10,362 bases of DNA from JAFDVL01 sp043775925 (GCA_043775925.1 JAYVRW010000397.1:1-10362), one strand, 5' to 3'. Shown: positions 1 through 7,661, counted from the first letter of the stretch. Translations and numbers: made by a program. The notes: generated by a model not told the origin, from the letters alone.

Positions 1-1
1 C

Positions 2-1210
2 GATTTTCGGCTCCTTTTTATTGGACAACTCGTTTCGGCGTTCGGTTCAATGATGACGTATGCGGTTTTCCCCTGGCAGGTTTATCAACTGACCCACTCC
101 AATGTTTTAGTGGGATTAATCGGCGTCGTAGAATTCGTGCCGATGTTCACCTTAGCCTTTATCGGCGGAGCTTTGGCTGATGCCGTAGACCGTCGTAAAT
201 GGATCATCCTCACTGAAATTGCGAAAGCATTTTTAATAGCTTTGCTGTTTATCAACGCATATTTACCACAGCCCAGCGTCTGGTTTTTATTCGTCGTGAC
301 ATTTTTTTACGCAGCAGTCGCGGCGTTGCAACAACCAGCGCGGGAAGCCCTCATCCCGAAGATTGTTCCACCTGAATTGATGTCGGCTGCTTCGGCGCTT
401 GGGATGTTGCGCTACAATTTCGCAGCGATTGCCGGTCCTGCTTTTGGCGGAATTATCGCTTCAACTTTGGGCGCGGCTGTTGCCTACGGAATTGATGTGG
501 CGACGTTTTTAGTTTCACTCATGACGTTAATTTTGATGAAGGCAACGCCAGCGCCGGAAAAATCTGAAGGCGTAAATTTTCGCTCCATCAAAGAAGGAAT
601 GCGCTACGCCTGGGGGCGCAAAGACCTGCTGGGAACTTACCTGATAGATTTGAATGCGATGTTTTTTGGGATGCCGATTGCGTTGTTTCCGGCGATGGCG
701 GAGGAGTTTGGAAACTCTTCGTTAGGCTTATTTTATGCGATGCCTGCGGTCGGCGCTTTGCTGGTTTCTCTGACTTCAGGCTGGACAGCGCAGATCAATA
801 AACACGGGCTGGCGATAGCGATTGCGGCGACAGCATGGGGCGTGGCAATCATCGGATTTGGCTTGTCTTCCAAGCTGTGGCTGGCATTAGTATTTTTAGC
901 TTTAGCGGGCGCAGCCGACGGCATTAGCGGAATTTTTCGGATGACGATGTGGAATCAATCCATCCCGAATCATCTGCGCGGAAGGCTGGCAGGAATCGAA
1001 TTAGTCAGCTACACCACCGGCCCGATGTTGGGGAACGCCGAAGCTGGATTTGTTGCCAGTCTTTATAATGTTCGCACGTCAGTAGTTTCGGGTGGAATCT
1101 TGTGTGTGATTGGATCAGTTGTGGTTGGGGCTTTATTGCCTGCTTTTATTAAATATGATGGGCGCTCTGGATTAAAGTCGAAGGAAAAAGAAGATGGGGT
1201 AGAATCTTAA
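2..1210 (+). CDS. MFS transporter, EntS-like exporter (5' partial)
   Basis: Inner-membrane secondary transporter of the major facilitator superfamily, MFS_3/EntS-like group, probably a proton-driven drug or siderophore exporter; the substrate cannot be read from sequence. The frame is open from base 2, and the 16 residues before the first ATG (base 50), DFRLLFIGQLVSAFGS, match the usual first helix of this group. The ATG at 50 is therefore internal and the true start lies off the window, probably only 10-20 residues upstream. About 402 residues are visible, close to the family's usual 400-420, with many hydrophobic helices. The loop after helix 2 carries the MFS signature (GGALADAVDRRK). The C-terminus is a charged tail rich in K, E and D. 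The gene converges on the peptidase gene with a 7-bp gap and no obvious hairpin between them. The family call is secure; the EntS-like assignment is moderate. Confidence 0.9.
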   Translation, partial: DFRLLFIGQLVSAFGSMMTYAVFPWQVYQLTHSNVLVGLIGVVEFVPMFTLAFIGGALADAVDRRKWIILTEIAKAFLIALLFINAYLPQPSVWFLFVVTFFYAAVAALQQPAREALIPKIVPPELMSAASALGMLRYNFAAIAGPAFGGIIASTLGAAVAYGIDVATFLVSLMTLILMKATPAPEKSEGVNFRSIKEGMRYAWGRKDLLGTYLIDLNAMFFGMPIALFPAMAEEFGNSSLGLFYAMPAVGALLVSLTSGWTAQINKHGLAIAIAATAWGVAIIGFGLSSKLWLALVFLALAGAADGISGIFRMTMWNQSIPNHLRGRLAGIELVSYTTGPMLGNAEAGFVASLYNVRTSVVSGGILCVIGSVVVGALLPAFIKYDGRSGLKSKEKEDGVES

Positions 1211-1217
1211 ATCGCCC

Positions 1218-1654
1218 TTAGTTACGAGTGATGATAATGGCAGTATTCAATGCATTGTACCAGTGTGCATTGAATACTTGCTTTTCCTGCGAATGTTCTA
1301 ATCCATCCGTAGGATCAAGGTAATTCACAGTGTCGGCTTCAACTTTGGCAACGACAACTGCATGGATATTTATTTCTAAAGATGATGTGGGCGCAGGAAC
1401 TCCAAGAAAAACGATTGTCGGTTGATTTGGGTTCGTAGAAAGAATAGTGGAATTATCGTATGAAATCGAAGCAGACAATCTTAATTTAATTGCTGCCTCA
1501 GCAAGAGCCTCTGGTGTGGTGCCGTCCAAAGTCGTATGGCATAGATTAAGCAAGTCAGCTTCAGTGCGGGAAATTCGTAAAATCCGGCGACCATTCGCAA
1601 ACAGGCAACAGCACAGGTATGAGGCTGCTCTTGTTTATAAGCCGTGAGTTTCAT
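1218..1654 (-). pseudogene. Small C39-like (papain-fold) cysteine peptidase, split by a one-base frameshift
   Basis: The ATG at 1654 opens a short frame reading MKLTAYKQEQPHTCAVACLR. This matches the start of C39-like peptidases: Q8 as the oxyanion residue, catalytic C14 six residues later, and a second Cys at 18. The frame continues to FYEFP and then loses similarity. The remainder lies in another frame: RTEADLLNLC, then DGTTPEALAEAA, then the strand with catalytic His (IHAVVVAKV) followed by Asp (NYLDPTDG). Restoring one base in the CCC run (GGG at 1568-1570 on the plus strand) joins both halves into about 145 residues. The open frame running only to 1553 depends on a TTG start and lacks the Cys, so it is not a complete gene. 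The ATG lies 6 nt after the stop of the upstream gene, so the two are probably cotranscribed. This is either a real broken gene or a sequencing error in a short homopolymer. The family is inferred from motifs; the natural substrate is unknown. Confidence 0.72.
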
Positions 1655-1660
1655 GAAGAA

Positions 1661-1984
1661 TTAAGAGGGTAGCCAGGAAATTACTGAATAATCGGCTGCG
1701 CTCAATTTCAGTACACCGCATAATTCGTTAGTCGCTGTACGTCGAACATCAATTGACCAAAATGCCTTCGAGTCTTGTCCTTGTAAGGATGGAAAGCCCA
1801 CACTCAAAGCATCACCAAAATTAGTCAAAGCATAACGCAAGGCGCGACGTTGTACGTCTTTAGCTGATTGCAGTAACGGAGAAATAAGGGTGTTGACCTG
1901 CACATGTGTTCCCTCTGGTAAATCAACCGGATGCAGTGGTTTGAAGGTTCCGTTCTCGTAAATGGCTTCTATTGTTTCCAGCAT
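1661..1984 (-). CDS. AF2212/DUF104-like N-terminal domain protein, PepSY-like tail (hypothetical)
   Basis: A protein of 107 residues. Residues 1-32 (MLETIEAIYENGTFKPLHPV, then LPEGTHVQV) closely match the AF2212-like/DUF104 family, a small beta-rich domain usually seen as the antitoxin beside PIN-domain toxins. Residues from about 40 onward are not part of that family. They contain a helix (SAKDVQRRALRYALTNFGDA) and two apparent strands (AFWSIDVRR and LCGVLKLSA) resembling a PepSY-type fold; this is a weak impression only. The ATG at 1984 was chosen over an in-frame start at 2023 because the family domain begins exactly there. There is no clear Shine-Dalgarno sequence, but a TTGACA element lies upstream at a distance that would give an almost leaderless message. 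No PIN toxin is adjacent. The partner is the C39-like peptidase 6 nt downstream. The antitoxin role is therefore doubtful. Confidence 0.75.
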   Translation of the reverse strand: MLETIEAIYENGTFKPLHPVDLPEGTHVQVNTLISPLLQSAKDVQRRALRYALTNFGDALSVGFPSLQGQDSKAFWSIDVRRTATNELCGVLKLSAADYSVISWLPS

Positions 1985-1994
1985 AATCAATAAT

Positions 1995-2023
1995 AGGGTA
2001 GGCTTGGAACACACGATTGTCAA
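1995..2023 (-). promoter_or_regulatory. Candidate sigma-70 promoter for the DUF104-like/peptidase unit
   Basis: On the minus strand a perfect TTGACA (plus 2018-2023) is followed by exactly 17 nt and then TACCCT (plus 1995-2000). TACCCT keeps the T1, A2 and T6 positions of a -10 box. Transcription would begin only a few bases before the ATG at 1984, which would explain the missing ribosome binding site. The -10 match is only 3 of 6, so this is a suggestion. Confidence 0.35.
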
Positions 2024-2046
2024 TTATCATCTTAGTTAAATATTAC

Positions 2047-2051
2047 GGAGG
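2047..2051 (+). promoter_or_regulatory. Ribosome binding site that fixes the aldo/keto reductase start
   Basis: GGAGG sits 4 nt before the ATG at 2056. It selects this ATG over an in-frame start at 2017, which would add 13 residues (MSIIILVKYYGGK) foreign to the family and would overlap the divergent gene's promoter. Confidence 0.8.
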
Positions 2052-2055
2052 AAAA

Positions 2056-2997
2056 ATGCAGACACGACAACTTGGAAATAGCGATCTTAACATCACGCCG
2101 ATTGGCATTGGAGCCTGGGCGATTGGCGGAGGCGACTGGGCTTTTGCCTGGGGAGATCAGGACGATCAGGAATCAATCAATGCCATTCGCGCCGGAATTG
2201 ATGCGGGAATGAACTGGATTGATACCGCGATGGTGTATGGTCACGGACATTCAGAAAAGGTCGTCGGCCAAGCCATTGCCGGACTCACTAATAAGCCTTA
2301 CGTTTTTACGAAATGTTCACGGCTGCGCGATGACGATGGCGCACTGTATGGATGCTTGAAAGCAGCTTCGATTCGTAGTGAATGTGAACAAAGCCTGCGA
2401 AATCTCAACGTTGAGACCATTGATCTGTATCAACTTCATTGGCCGATCCCGCTTGAAGATATTGAAGAAGGTTGGGAGACTTTGGCGAAGCTTAAAGCCG
2501 AAGGTAAAGTGCGTCACATCGGCGTTTCAAATTTTAATGTTGAGCAAATGCAAAAGATTCAGCCGATTGCGCCGATTACTTCATTGCAACCACCATATTC
2601 ATTGATTAAACGCGACATCGAAGCCGAGATTCTTCCGTTTGTCGGTGCTAATAATATTGGGATTCTGGCGTATTCTCCGATGGCGTCGGGACTGCTCAGC
2701 GGTAAAATGTCGAAAGAGCGCGTAGCGAATTTTCCCGATAATGATTGGCGGAAGAAGCGTGATTTTTTTCAGGAACCAATGCTTTCGCGTAATCTGGAAT
2801 TAGCCGATAAGCTCAAACAAATCGGCGCACGACACGGACGTACTGCCGGTGAAGCGGCGATTGCCTGGACTCTCAGAAAACCGGAAGTGACAGCAGCGAT
2901 TGTCGGAATCCGTACGGCTGAACAGGTCAGCGGCGTGATTGGCGCAGGAGAATTTCGTTTGAGCGCAGATGAAATTGCCGAGATTGAAGCGATCTAA
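2056..2997 (+). CDS. Aldo/keto reductase, NADPH-dependent (IolS/YhdN-like)
   Basis: A cytosolic TIM-barrel oxidoreductase of 313 residues that reduces aldehydes or ketones with NAD(P)H; the substrate is unknown. The catalytic tetrad is complete: D56 and Y61 (WIDTAMVYG), K86 (VFTKC) and H128 (YQLHWP). The family's GVSNF motif follows in KVRHIGVSNFNVEQM, and the cofactor-phosphate region near the C-terminus reads AIVGIRTAEQV. The start MQTRQLGNSDLNITPIGIG is the standard opening of the bacterial IolS/YhdN/general-stress-protein-69 type. Length is normal for the family (310-330). The gene stands alone, divergent from the DUF104-like unit across about 71 bp and convergent with the potassium channel gene. 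I see nothing that ties it to a pathway. Family assignment is secure; subfamily assignment is by resemblance. Confidence 0.95.
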   Translation: MQTRQLGNSDLNITPIGIGAWAIGGGDWAFAWGDQDDQESINAIRAGIDAGMNWIDTAMVYGHGHSEKVVGQAIAGLTNKPYVFTKCSRLRDDDGALYGCLKAASIRSECEQSLRNLNVETIDLYQLHWPIPLEDIEEGWETLAKLKAEGKVRHIGVSNFNVEQMQKIQPIAPITSLQPPYSLIKRDIEAEILPFVGANNIGILAYSPMASGLLSGKMSKERVANFPDNDWRKKRDFFQEPMLSRNLELADKLKQIGARHGRTAGEAAIAWTLRKPEVTAAIVGIRTAEQVSGVIGAGEFRLSADEIAEIEAI

Positions 2998-3001
2998 AAA
3001 A

Positions 3002-3083
3002 AGTGCTGAGAGGAAAGTGCTGAGAAGTGAAATAAAAGAGTTGCAAGCAAGCGCGACAAACTAACCATCTTACACTCAGCACT
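3002..3083. repeat. Short direct and inverted repeats between convergent genes
   Basis: The 9-mer AGTGCTGAG occurs directly at 3002-3010 and again at 3016-3024. Its reverse complement occurs at 3075-3083, inside ACTCAGCACT (3074-3083). Either left copy could pair with the right copy, forming a 9-bp stem around a loop of 50-64 nt. It occupies the whole 93-bp gap between the convergent reductase and channel genes, so it may act as a weak two-way terminator or be the remnant of a small repeat. There is no classical T-run on either side. Confidence 0.45.
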
Positions 3084-3090
3084 CATCCCT

Positions 3091-4095
3091 TTAATCCCGT
3101 TCATAATTCGCCACTTCTGCCAGTTTTTTTAATCCGATGGGGGTTCCGATGGCAATTAATAAATCTCCCACACGAAGTTCTTTGTCGCCAGCCGGATTAA
3201 AATTCATGACCCCCTTGTTGTCGGTGATAGCGACGATGATGACGTTATGTTCGGCGCGAATCCCCGAATCTTTGATTTGCTTGCCAGCCAGAATTGAATC
3301 CGGCTCAATGCGAATTTGCTCAAAAATCAAATCCAGTGATTCGGTCATCGTCGTCAATTCAATAAAATCAGCGACCGCCGGAGACATTGCGGCCTGTGCC
3401 ATCCGATGCGACCCGATTAAATTCGGAGACACGACTTTGTTGACTCCGGCACGGCGCATTTGTTTTTCTCCGGCCTGGTCGTAAGCACGGGAGACGATGT
3501 ATAAATCAGGATTCAGTCCGCGTGCGGTCAGCGCCACGTAGACATTTTCAGCGTCGCTGGAAGCGGCGGCAATCAGGCTGCGAGCAGTGCTGACATTCGC
3601 TCCCTCAAGAACTGCTTCATCCGTCGCATCTCCAATCAAAACCAGATTGCCCTGCTGTAATAAGCGATCTGCGACCATCGGATCGCGTTCAATGACGACG
3701 AAATCAGCATTCTTTTTTTTGAATTCATCAATGATGCGGATGCCAACCCGTCCGGCTCCGCAAATGATATGATGATTTTTAAGTTTACCGATGTCTTTAT
3801 ACAATTTGCGCCTCCCGAAAACTGCTGCGACCTGCGTCTCAATCAACGTCTGGGTGAGCATCGTCAACATAAAACCTACCGCACTGACTCCGAGTACAAT
3901 TAAGATTAGGGTGAACGCTCGACCATAAAATGAAAGCTCGTGAGTTTCTCCGTAGCCAATTGTCGCGAGCGTGATGACGGTCATGTAAAGGGAATCAAAA
4001 TAGCTCCACCCTTCGATCAGATGATAGCCGAGCGTGCCAAGCGCGACGATTAAGAGAAGAGCCGAAACTGAAAAATAAATGCGTTTAAGATTCAT
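3091..4095 (-). CDS. Two-TM potassium channel with cytosolic RCK (TrkA-N/TrkA-C) module
   Basis: An inner-membrane potassium channel of 334 residues, MthK/Kch-like. TM1 is at about residues 6-25. A pore helix leads to the selectivity filter TIGYGE (45-50; TIGYG in place of the commoner TVGYG), and TM2 is at about 59-82. The cytosolic part begins near 105 with a Rossmann-fold RCK N-domain: HHIICGAGRVG with GxGxxG at 113-118, the acidic E136 ending the second strand, and GDAT at 155-158. An RCK/TrkA-C domain of about 80 residues (about 250-334) ends the protein. The gating ligand (calcium, nucleotide or other) cannot be told. The ATG at 4095 was chosen because MNLKRIYFS directly precedes TM1; the longer frame opens with TTG at 4146 and adds an unlikely segment. 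No good ribosome binding site precedes either start. The gene is alone, downstream of an inverted-repeat element. Confidence 0.93.
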   Translation of the reverse strand: MNLKRIYFSVSALLLIVALGTLGYHLIEGWSYFDSLYMTVITLATIGYGETHELSFYGRAFTLILIVLGVSAVGFMLTMLTQTLIETQVAAVFGRRKLYKDIGKLKNHHIICGAGRVGIRIIDEFKKKNADFVVIERDPMVADRLLQQGNLVLIGDATDEAVLEGANVSTARSLIAAASSDAENVYVALTARGLNPDLYIVSRAYDQAGEKQMRRAGVNKVVSPNLIGSHRMAQAAMSPAVADFIELTTMTESLDLIFEQIRIEPDSILAGKQIKDSGIRAEHNVIIVAITDNKGVMNFNPAGDKELRVGDLLIAIGTPIGLKKLAEVANYERD

Positions 4096-4173
4096 TGAGC
4101 GAAGGTAAAATAAGCTACCAGGCAAAAAAAATGTAACTGAGCGCAACCGTCAACCGTTTAGGACATATAGCAA

Positions 4174-4268
4174 AGGACAGCTTAATTAGTTCGCTGAAAT
4201 CAGGAAAGAGAAAGCGGAAAAGAGGGAACCTCCGTTTTTGATTTTCAGCGAACTAATTAAACTGTCCT
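4174..4268. repeat. 95-bp imperfect inverted repeat (MITE- or REP-like element)
   Basis: The left arm (4174-4202), beginning AGGACAGCTTAATTAG, pairs with the right arm (4239-4268), ending CTAATTAAACTGTCCT. There is one mismatch and one extra base over 29-30 nt. The 36-nt centre is purine-rich and has its own small pairing (GAGG-GAA-CCTC). The element is AT-rich, has no coding capacity and lies between the end of the receptor gene and the start of the potassium channel gene, both on the minus strand. A further AGGACA stands just outside the left arm (4160-4165). No clear target-site duplication is visible. Long arms with a non-coding centre fit a non-autonomous transposable element. A structured leader or terminator for the channel gene is an alternative. 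Confidence 0.7.
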
Positions 4269-4328
4269 AATAATTGATAGTATGCCTAATTGGAAAAATA
4301 TTCTAACTGAATCCTGAGTTTTTAAATA

Positions 4329-4366
4329 AAAAGCCCACTCTCTTTGATCAAAGAGAGTGGGCTTTT
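4329..4366 (-). terminator. Rho-independent terminator of the Oar-like receptor gene
   Basis: A perfect 38-bp palindrome: arms reading AAAAGCCCACTCTCTTTGA and its exact complement, centred on GATC. On the minus strand the stem is followed by a T-rich tract (GGGCTTTTTATTTAAA). It begins 25 nt after the receptor stop codon at 4392. The plus-strand side also has four T but no gene feeds it. Confidence 0.92.
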
Positions 4367-4391
4367 CGTAAATACTAATATTAGTTAGTGG

Positions 4392-7300
4392 TTAAAACTC
4401 GAAGCGTCCTCCGAATTGGATGGCACGTGGACCTCCTGATCCGAAGACCTGGTTTCCACGTGAAGTCGCTTGCCCAAAAGCTCCAGCGGTATTGACTGTG
4501 AAGTTGTGGCCGCTGAGATTGGCGATATTGAAGACGTTGAACATTTCAGTAAAAATGGAAAACTTATAATTCTCCTTGAAGATGAATTTCTTGCTGATCC
4601 TTATATCCTGTGAGCTGAAATTATCTCCTAAATCGTAGCTGGCAGGCAATGAGAGTTGCGGGATGGCCGAACCCCGCGCATCTTTTGAGCCTGTTGGATA
4701 CTTCGTGTTCCAGGCTGCGACTGCTGCTGCCAATTCGGTTTTACCACAGCCGCGATTCAGACAATTCCAGGCAAGTCCGGGAAGTGGTTCAACCGTTGTT
4801 CCATCACCGTCCAGGTCAACACCTGAAACCGTCGCAGTTAATGGACTTTTGCTACCCATAGATGAAATCAGACCCAACTGAAAGCCCCAGGGCAATTCAA
4901 CAATTCCTGAAACATTTAGTGAGTGCCGCCCACCTTGCGGCCCCCAGGTGCTGAAATAGTTATCCAGATTGTTGATGCCATTGAGTCCATGATTATTGGT
5001 CAGGGCATAAGATGCAGTGAATAAGAAGTGTTTGGTAAAACGCTTGTCGAGTTTGACCAATAATCCGTTATACGTGCTGCGTCCACCGGGAGTCCAGAAG
5101 GTAATGGAGCCGTTAGAGCATTGAATGGCTGGATTGCTTCTCTCTGCTGGAGTACAAATCCGAATGACAGGTGATTGCACACCAGCAATGCGGCGATTAA
5201 AGCGATTTTGATCAATTTCGCCAAGCAGGAGATTGGTAAAGACTCTTCTCACAAAATCAACATTGATCACCATATCGTGACCAAGATCGCGTTGTAATCC
5301 GGCAGTCATCTGATAGCTGCGTTGTACCGGATAGTTTTTGGGATAAAGTTGCGCCCCTGCTTTATTGATGTCAATTGAACGCAACGTTAAGTCGTTGAGA
5401 TTTTTCGGAGCCAGTGCCGCTGTTATAGCCGGAAGTTGTGCTGCGACAATTTGATTATATTGACCCACCGTCAGATTGGTCAATTCGCCTTGCGGTAAGG
5501 TGGCGCCAACTGGAACAGGGATGACTCCTCGACTGATGTTGAAAATGCCAGGAAAGATGTTAGTAAATCCGCTGGCTGGAAACTGGATGCGACCATTGCC
5601 AATCGGGCCAATAAAAGCGCGTTCCTGTAAGCGCCGATAGAGTGATTCAGTGTCCCAGTAAATTCCTGCCCCGGCACGGATGACGGTCTTGGAATTCCAG
5701 GCATACGCGATGCCAAGTGACGGAGAAAAATTCTTGTAATTATTATTTGTTGCAGTTAAGTCACTGCCATAAAGTGGAGCCAGAAATTTTGGCTTATCAA
5801 TATCGCGGTTGACTAAGGTACTTTCAAAGTTCCACGACAAACCATAATTGAGCGTGAATTTGGAAGTTACTTTCCAGGTATCCTGCCCATAAAAGCGCAT
5901 CCGATTATTGACTTTGGCTTTGTCAATGTTATAGGGCGGAGGCTGTGCCGGATCGCCAACGCCAATTACACCACCCAGAAATGGTAGATTAAGCAGATCG
6001 GCATTAGTGCGTACCACCGTTGGCAGCGTTGGAAATAATGCTGCAATTGTCGCGGCTGGAATCGGCAGGCTTCTAACTAACTCAGGCGGAGCGGCGGTGT
6101 TACAAGCTGGATCACAATAGCCCCAGAACCCTGTGCCTGGCGCTGTCTCCAGTTCTGTTCCAAAACGAAAGCGATGTGCACCTTTTTGCCAGGTTAAATT
6201 GTCAGTGAAGTTGTAACGATACAGATCACGACCTTGCGTCGCGTTCTGGGTGTTGCCCAATACCAAATTTGATCCGTTAATTGAAAGTTCTCCGAACCCT
6301 AGGCCCAAACAGCCAGCACAGACAGTGTTGTCGGCAAATAGATTACGGTTACGCCAGTAGGTAAAACTGAAACGGAAATCGTTGACCAGGGTTGGTTTAA
6401 AGACTGACGTTAAGCCTATTACTGATTGTCTGGAAGTGTTGACGTTTTGGAGCCAGTTGGAAGGTAAGGTCGCCCCTCCTCTGGGGCCAAAACCCTGATT
6501 CTTGTCATTAGAAAATCGTCCAAAAATATTATGCTTTTCACTGAGTTTGACATCAACTTTAACGCTTAATAAGTGTCCAGCGTAGGGGCTGCTAAAGTTT
6601 CCTGCTAATCCTGCGATAGAGGGAAGATTAGGCTGCACGGTGAACGCCTGAGTCTGTTTGGTATATTCATAATTAGAAAAGAAATAGGCGCGATTTTTCT
6701 TGATCGGGCCGCTCAGTACAAAGCCTGGATTGCTGCGAGCGAAGAAGGGATCCTCGACTCGTTTTTTATCTCCTGCGTTCAGGCAGACAGGATTGGTTGG
6801 AGTCTCCTGGCAGACACGTTTTAATCCCGGATACGCTGACATGTTATGATCACGGTAATAGTAATAGCCAGAGCCGTGGAAGCTATTGCCCCCGCTGCGT
6901 GAGACGATATTAACCGCGCCGACACTGGTAATTCCGGTCGAAAGATCAAAGTTGGCTGATGAGAGCTGGAATTCCTGCACCATTTCCTGCGAGAAGTTCA
7001 TGCCGGTTCCACCTTCAATGGAATTGCGGATATTACCTCCATCTACGGTAATGGCAGTTTTACCTGAATCTCCGCCAAGAATCGAAACTGAAAACAAGGA
7101 ATTATATTGCGAAGTCGAACCCGCATTGGTGGATACGCCTGGTTCCAGGAACGCCAGTTGTAAAAAATTACGCCCGTTGAGGGGAAGTTCTTGAATTTTC
7201 TGCCGCGTAATAACGCCATCAACTGAATGAGATTCGGTGGCAAGTTGTGCGGAACCTGAACCTTCGACATTGACGATTTCAGTTGTCTGCCCAACCTGCA

Positions 7301-7649
7301 TTTTTGATTCAACTGTTATAATTGAACCAATGGTTACTGTAACTTCCTGCTGCTGAGTGCTGAATCCTTTCACCTGGGTTGAAATGCTATATTGACCGGC
7401 AGGTAAAGCAGGTACAGAGTAGGCACCTTCAGCAGATGAGGTGACTTTGCGCTCAGCGCCCGTGGCTTTATTTTTAATCGTGACTGTCGCATTGGGCAGG
7501 ACTGCGCCGGATGGATCAGTGACCAGACCCGAAATAGTGCCAACCGGGGCTTGCGCTAATCCGACGGTTGCCAGTACTGCTAATAAACCTACGCAAAGAA
7601 AGTTGCGCACAAGAGTGATGCTGATGTGAGTTGGGGAAATACTTCGCAT
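4392..7649 (-). CDS. Oar-like TonB-dependent outer-membrane receptor with carboxypeptidase-regulatory-like domain
   Basis: An outer-membrane beta-barrel protein of 1,085 residues, the acidobacterial/myxobacterial Oar-like type, probably for uptake of large substrates or surface contact; the ligand is unknown. The signal peptide (LLAVLATVGLAQA) has a cleavage site after A34. A CarboxypepD_reg-like beta-sandwich spans about 37-120 (GTISGLVTDPSGAVLPNATV). The plug spans about 145-260, with the family's QELPLNGRNFLQLA and TVDGGNIRN, then VNIVSRSGGNSFHGSGYYYY at the plug-to-barrel junction. The rest is barrel and ends in GGRFEF, a terminal Phe as expected for BAM-assembled proteins. Ten mature-region cysteines fall in five close pairs, probably disulfides in surface loops. 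The ATG at 7649 has a Shine-Dalgarno AAGGAG upstream; the longer frame opens with TTG at 7721. The gene is monocistronic, with its own terminator and a leader hairpin. I see no partner TonB/ExbBD or SusD-type gene. Confidence 0.93.
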   Translation of the reverse strand: MRSISPTHISITLVRNFLCVGLLAVLATVGLAQAPVGTISGLVTDPSGAVLPNATVTIKNKATGAERKVTSSAEGAYSVPALPAGQYSISTQVKGFSTQQQEVTVTIGSIITVESKMQVGQTTEIVNVEGSGSAQLATESHSVDGVITRQKIQELPLNGRNFLQLAFLEPGVSTNAGSTSQYNSLFSVSILGGDSGKTAITVDGGNIRNSIEGGTGMNFSQEMVQEFQLSSANFDLSTGITSVGAVNIVSRSGGNSFHGSGYYYYRDHNMSAYPGLKRVCQETPTNPVCLNAGDKKRVEDPFFARSNPGFVLSGPIKKNRAYFFSNYEYTKQTQAFTVQPNLPSIAGLAGNFSSPYAGHLLSVKVDVKLSEKHNIFGRFSNDKNQGFGPRGGATLPSNWLQNVNTSRQSVIGLTSVFKPTLVNDFRFSFTYWRNRNLFADNTVCAGCLGLGFGELSINGSNLVLGNTQNATQGRDLYRYNFTDNLTWQKGAHRFRFGTELETAPGTGFWGYCDPACNTAAPPELVRSLPIPAATIAALFPTLPTVVRTNADLLNLPFLGGVIGVGDPAQPPPYNIDKAKVNNRMRFYGQDTWKVTSKFTLNYGLSWNFESTLVNRDIDKPKFLAPLYGSDLTATNNNYKNFSPSLGIAYAWNSKTVIRAGAGIYWDTESLYRRLQERAFIGPIGNGRIQFPASGFTNIFPGIFNISRGVIPVPVGATLPQGELTNLTVGQYNQIVAAQLPAITAALAPKNLNDLTLRSIDINKAGAQLYPKNYPVQRSYQMTAGLQRDLGHDMVINVDFVRRVFTNLLLGEIDQNRFNRRIAGVQSPVIRICTPAERSNPAIQCSNGSITFWTPGGRSTYNGLLVKLDKRFTKHFLFTASYALTNNHGLNGINNLDNYFSTWGPQGGRHSLNVSGIVELPWGFQLGLISSMGSKSPLTATVSGVDLDGDGTTVEPLPGLAWNCLNRGCGKTELAAAVAAWNTKYPTGSKDARGSAIPQLSLPASYDLGDNFSSQDIRISKKFIFKENYKFSIFTEMFNVFNIANLSGHNFTVNTAGAFGQATSRGNQVFGSGGPRAIQFGGRFEF

Positions 7650-7661
7650 ATTGCCTTTGAT

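Noticed and set aside
50..1210. ATG at 50 as the start of the MFS gene
   Set aside because: The in-frame codons from base 2 encode a family-typical first helix, so the gene enters from outside the window.
1447..1647. Plus-strand ORF opposite the peptidase gene
   Set aside because: Its reverse strand explains the region with recognisable peptidase motifs; the ORF itself has no family-like content.
1661..1984. A classical type II toxin-antitoxin pair
   Set aside because: Only the antitoxin-like domain is present; there is no PIN or other toxin gene on either side.
2017..2055. Upstream in-frame start for the aldo/keto reductase, and a TTGTCA/TATTAC promoter
   Set aside because: The extension is not family-like and lacks a ribosome binding site. 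The promoter would begin transcription after the GGAGG that clearly sets the start at 2056.
4174..4268. A simple rho-independent terminator
   Set aside because: The arms are too long, the loop is 36 nt, there is no clean T-run, and the receptor gene already has a perfect terminator before it.
7043..7312. Minus-strand ORF in another frame inside the Oar-like gene
   Set aside because: It lies wholly within a long well-supported coding frame and shows no domain or credible start.
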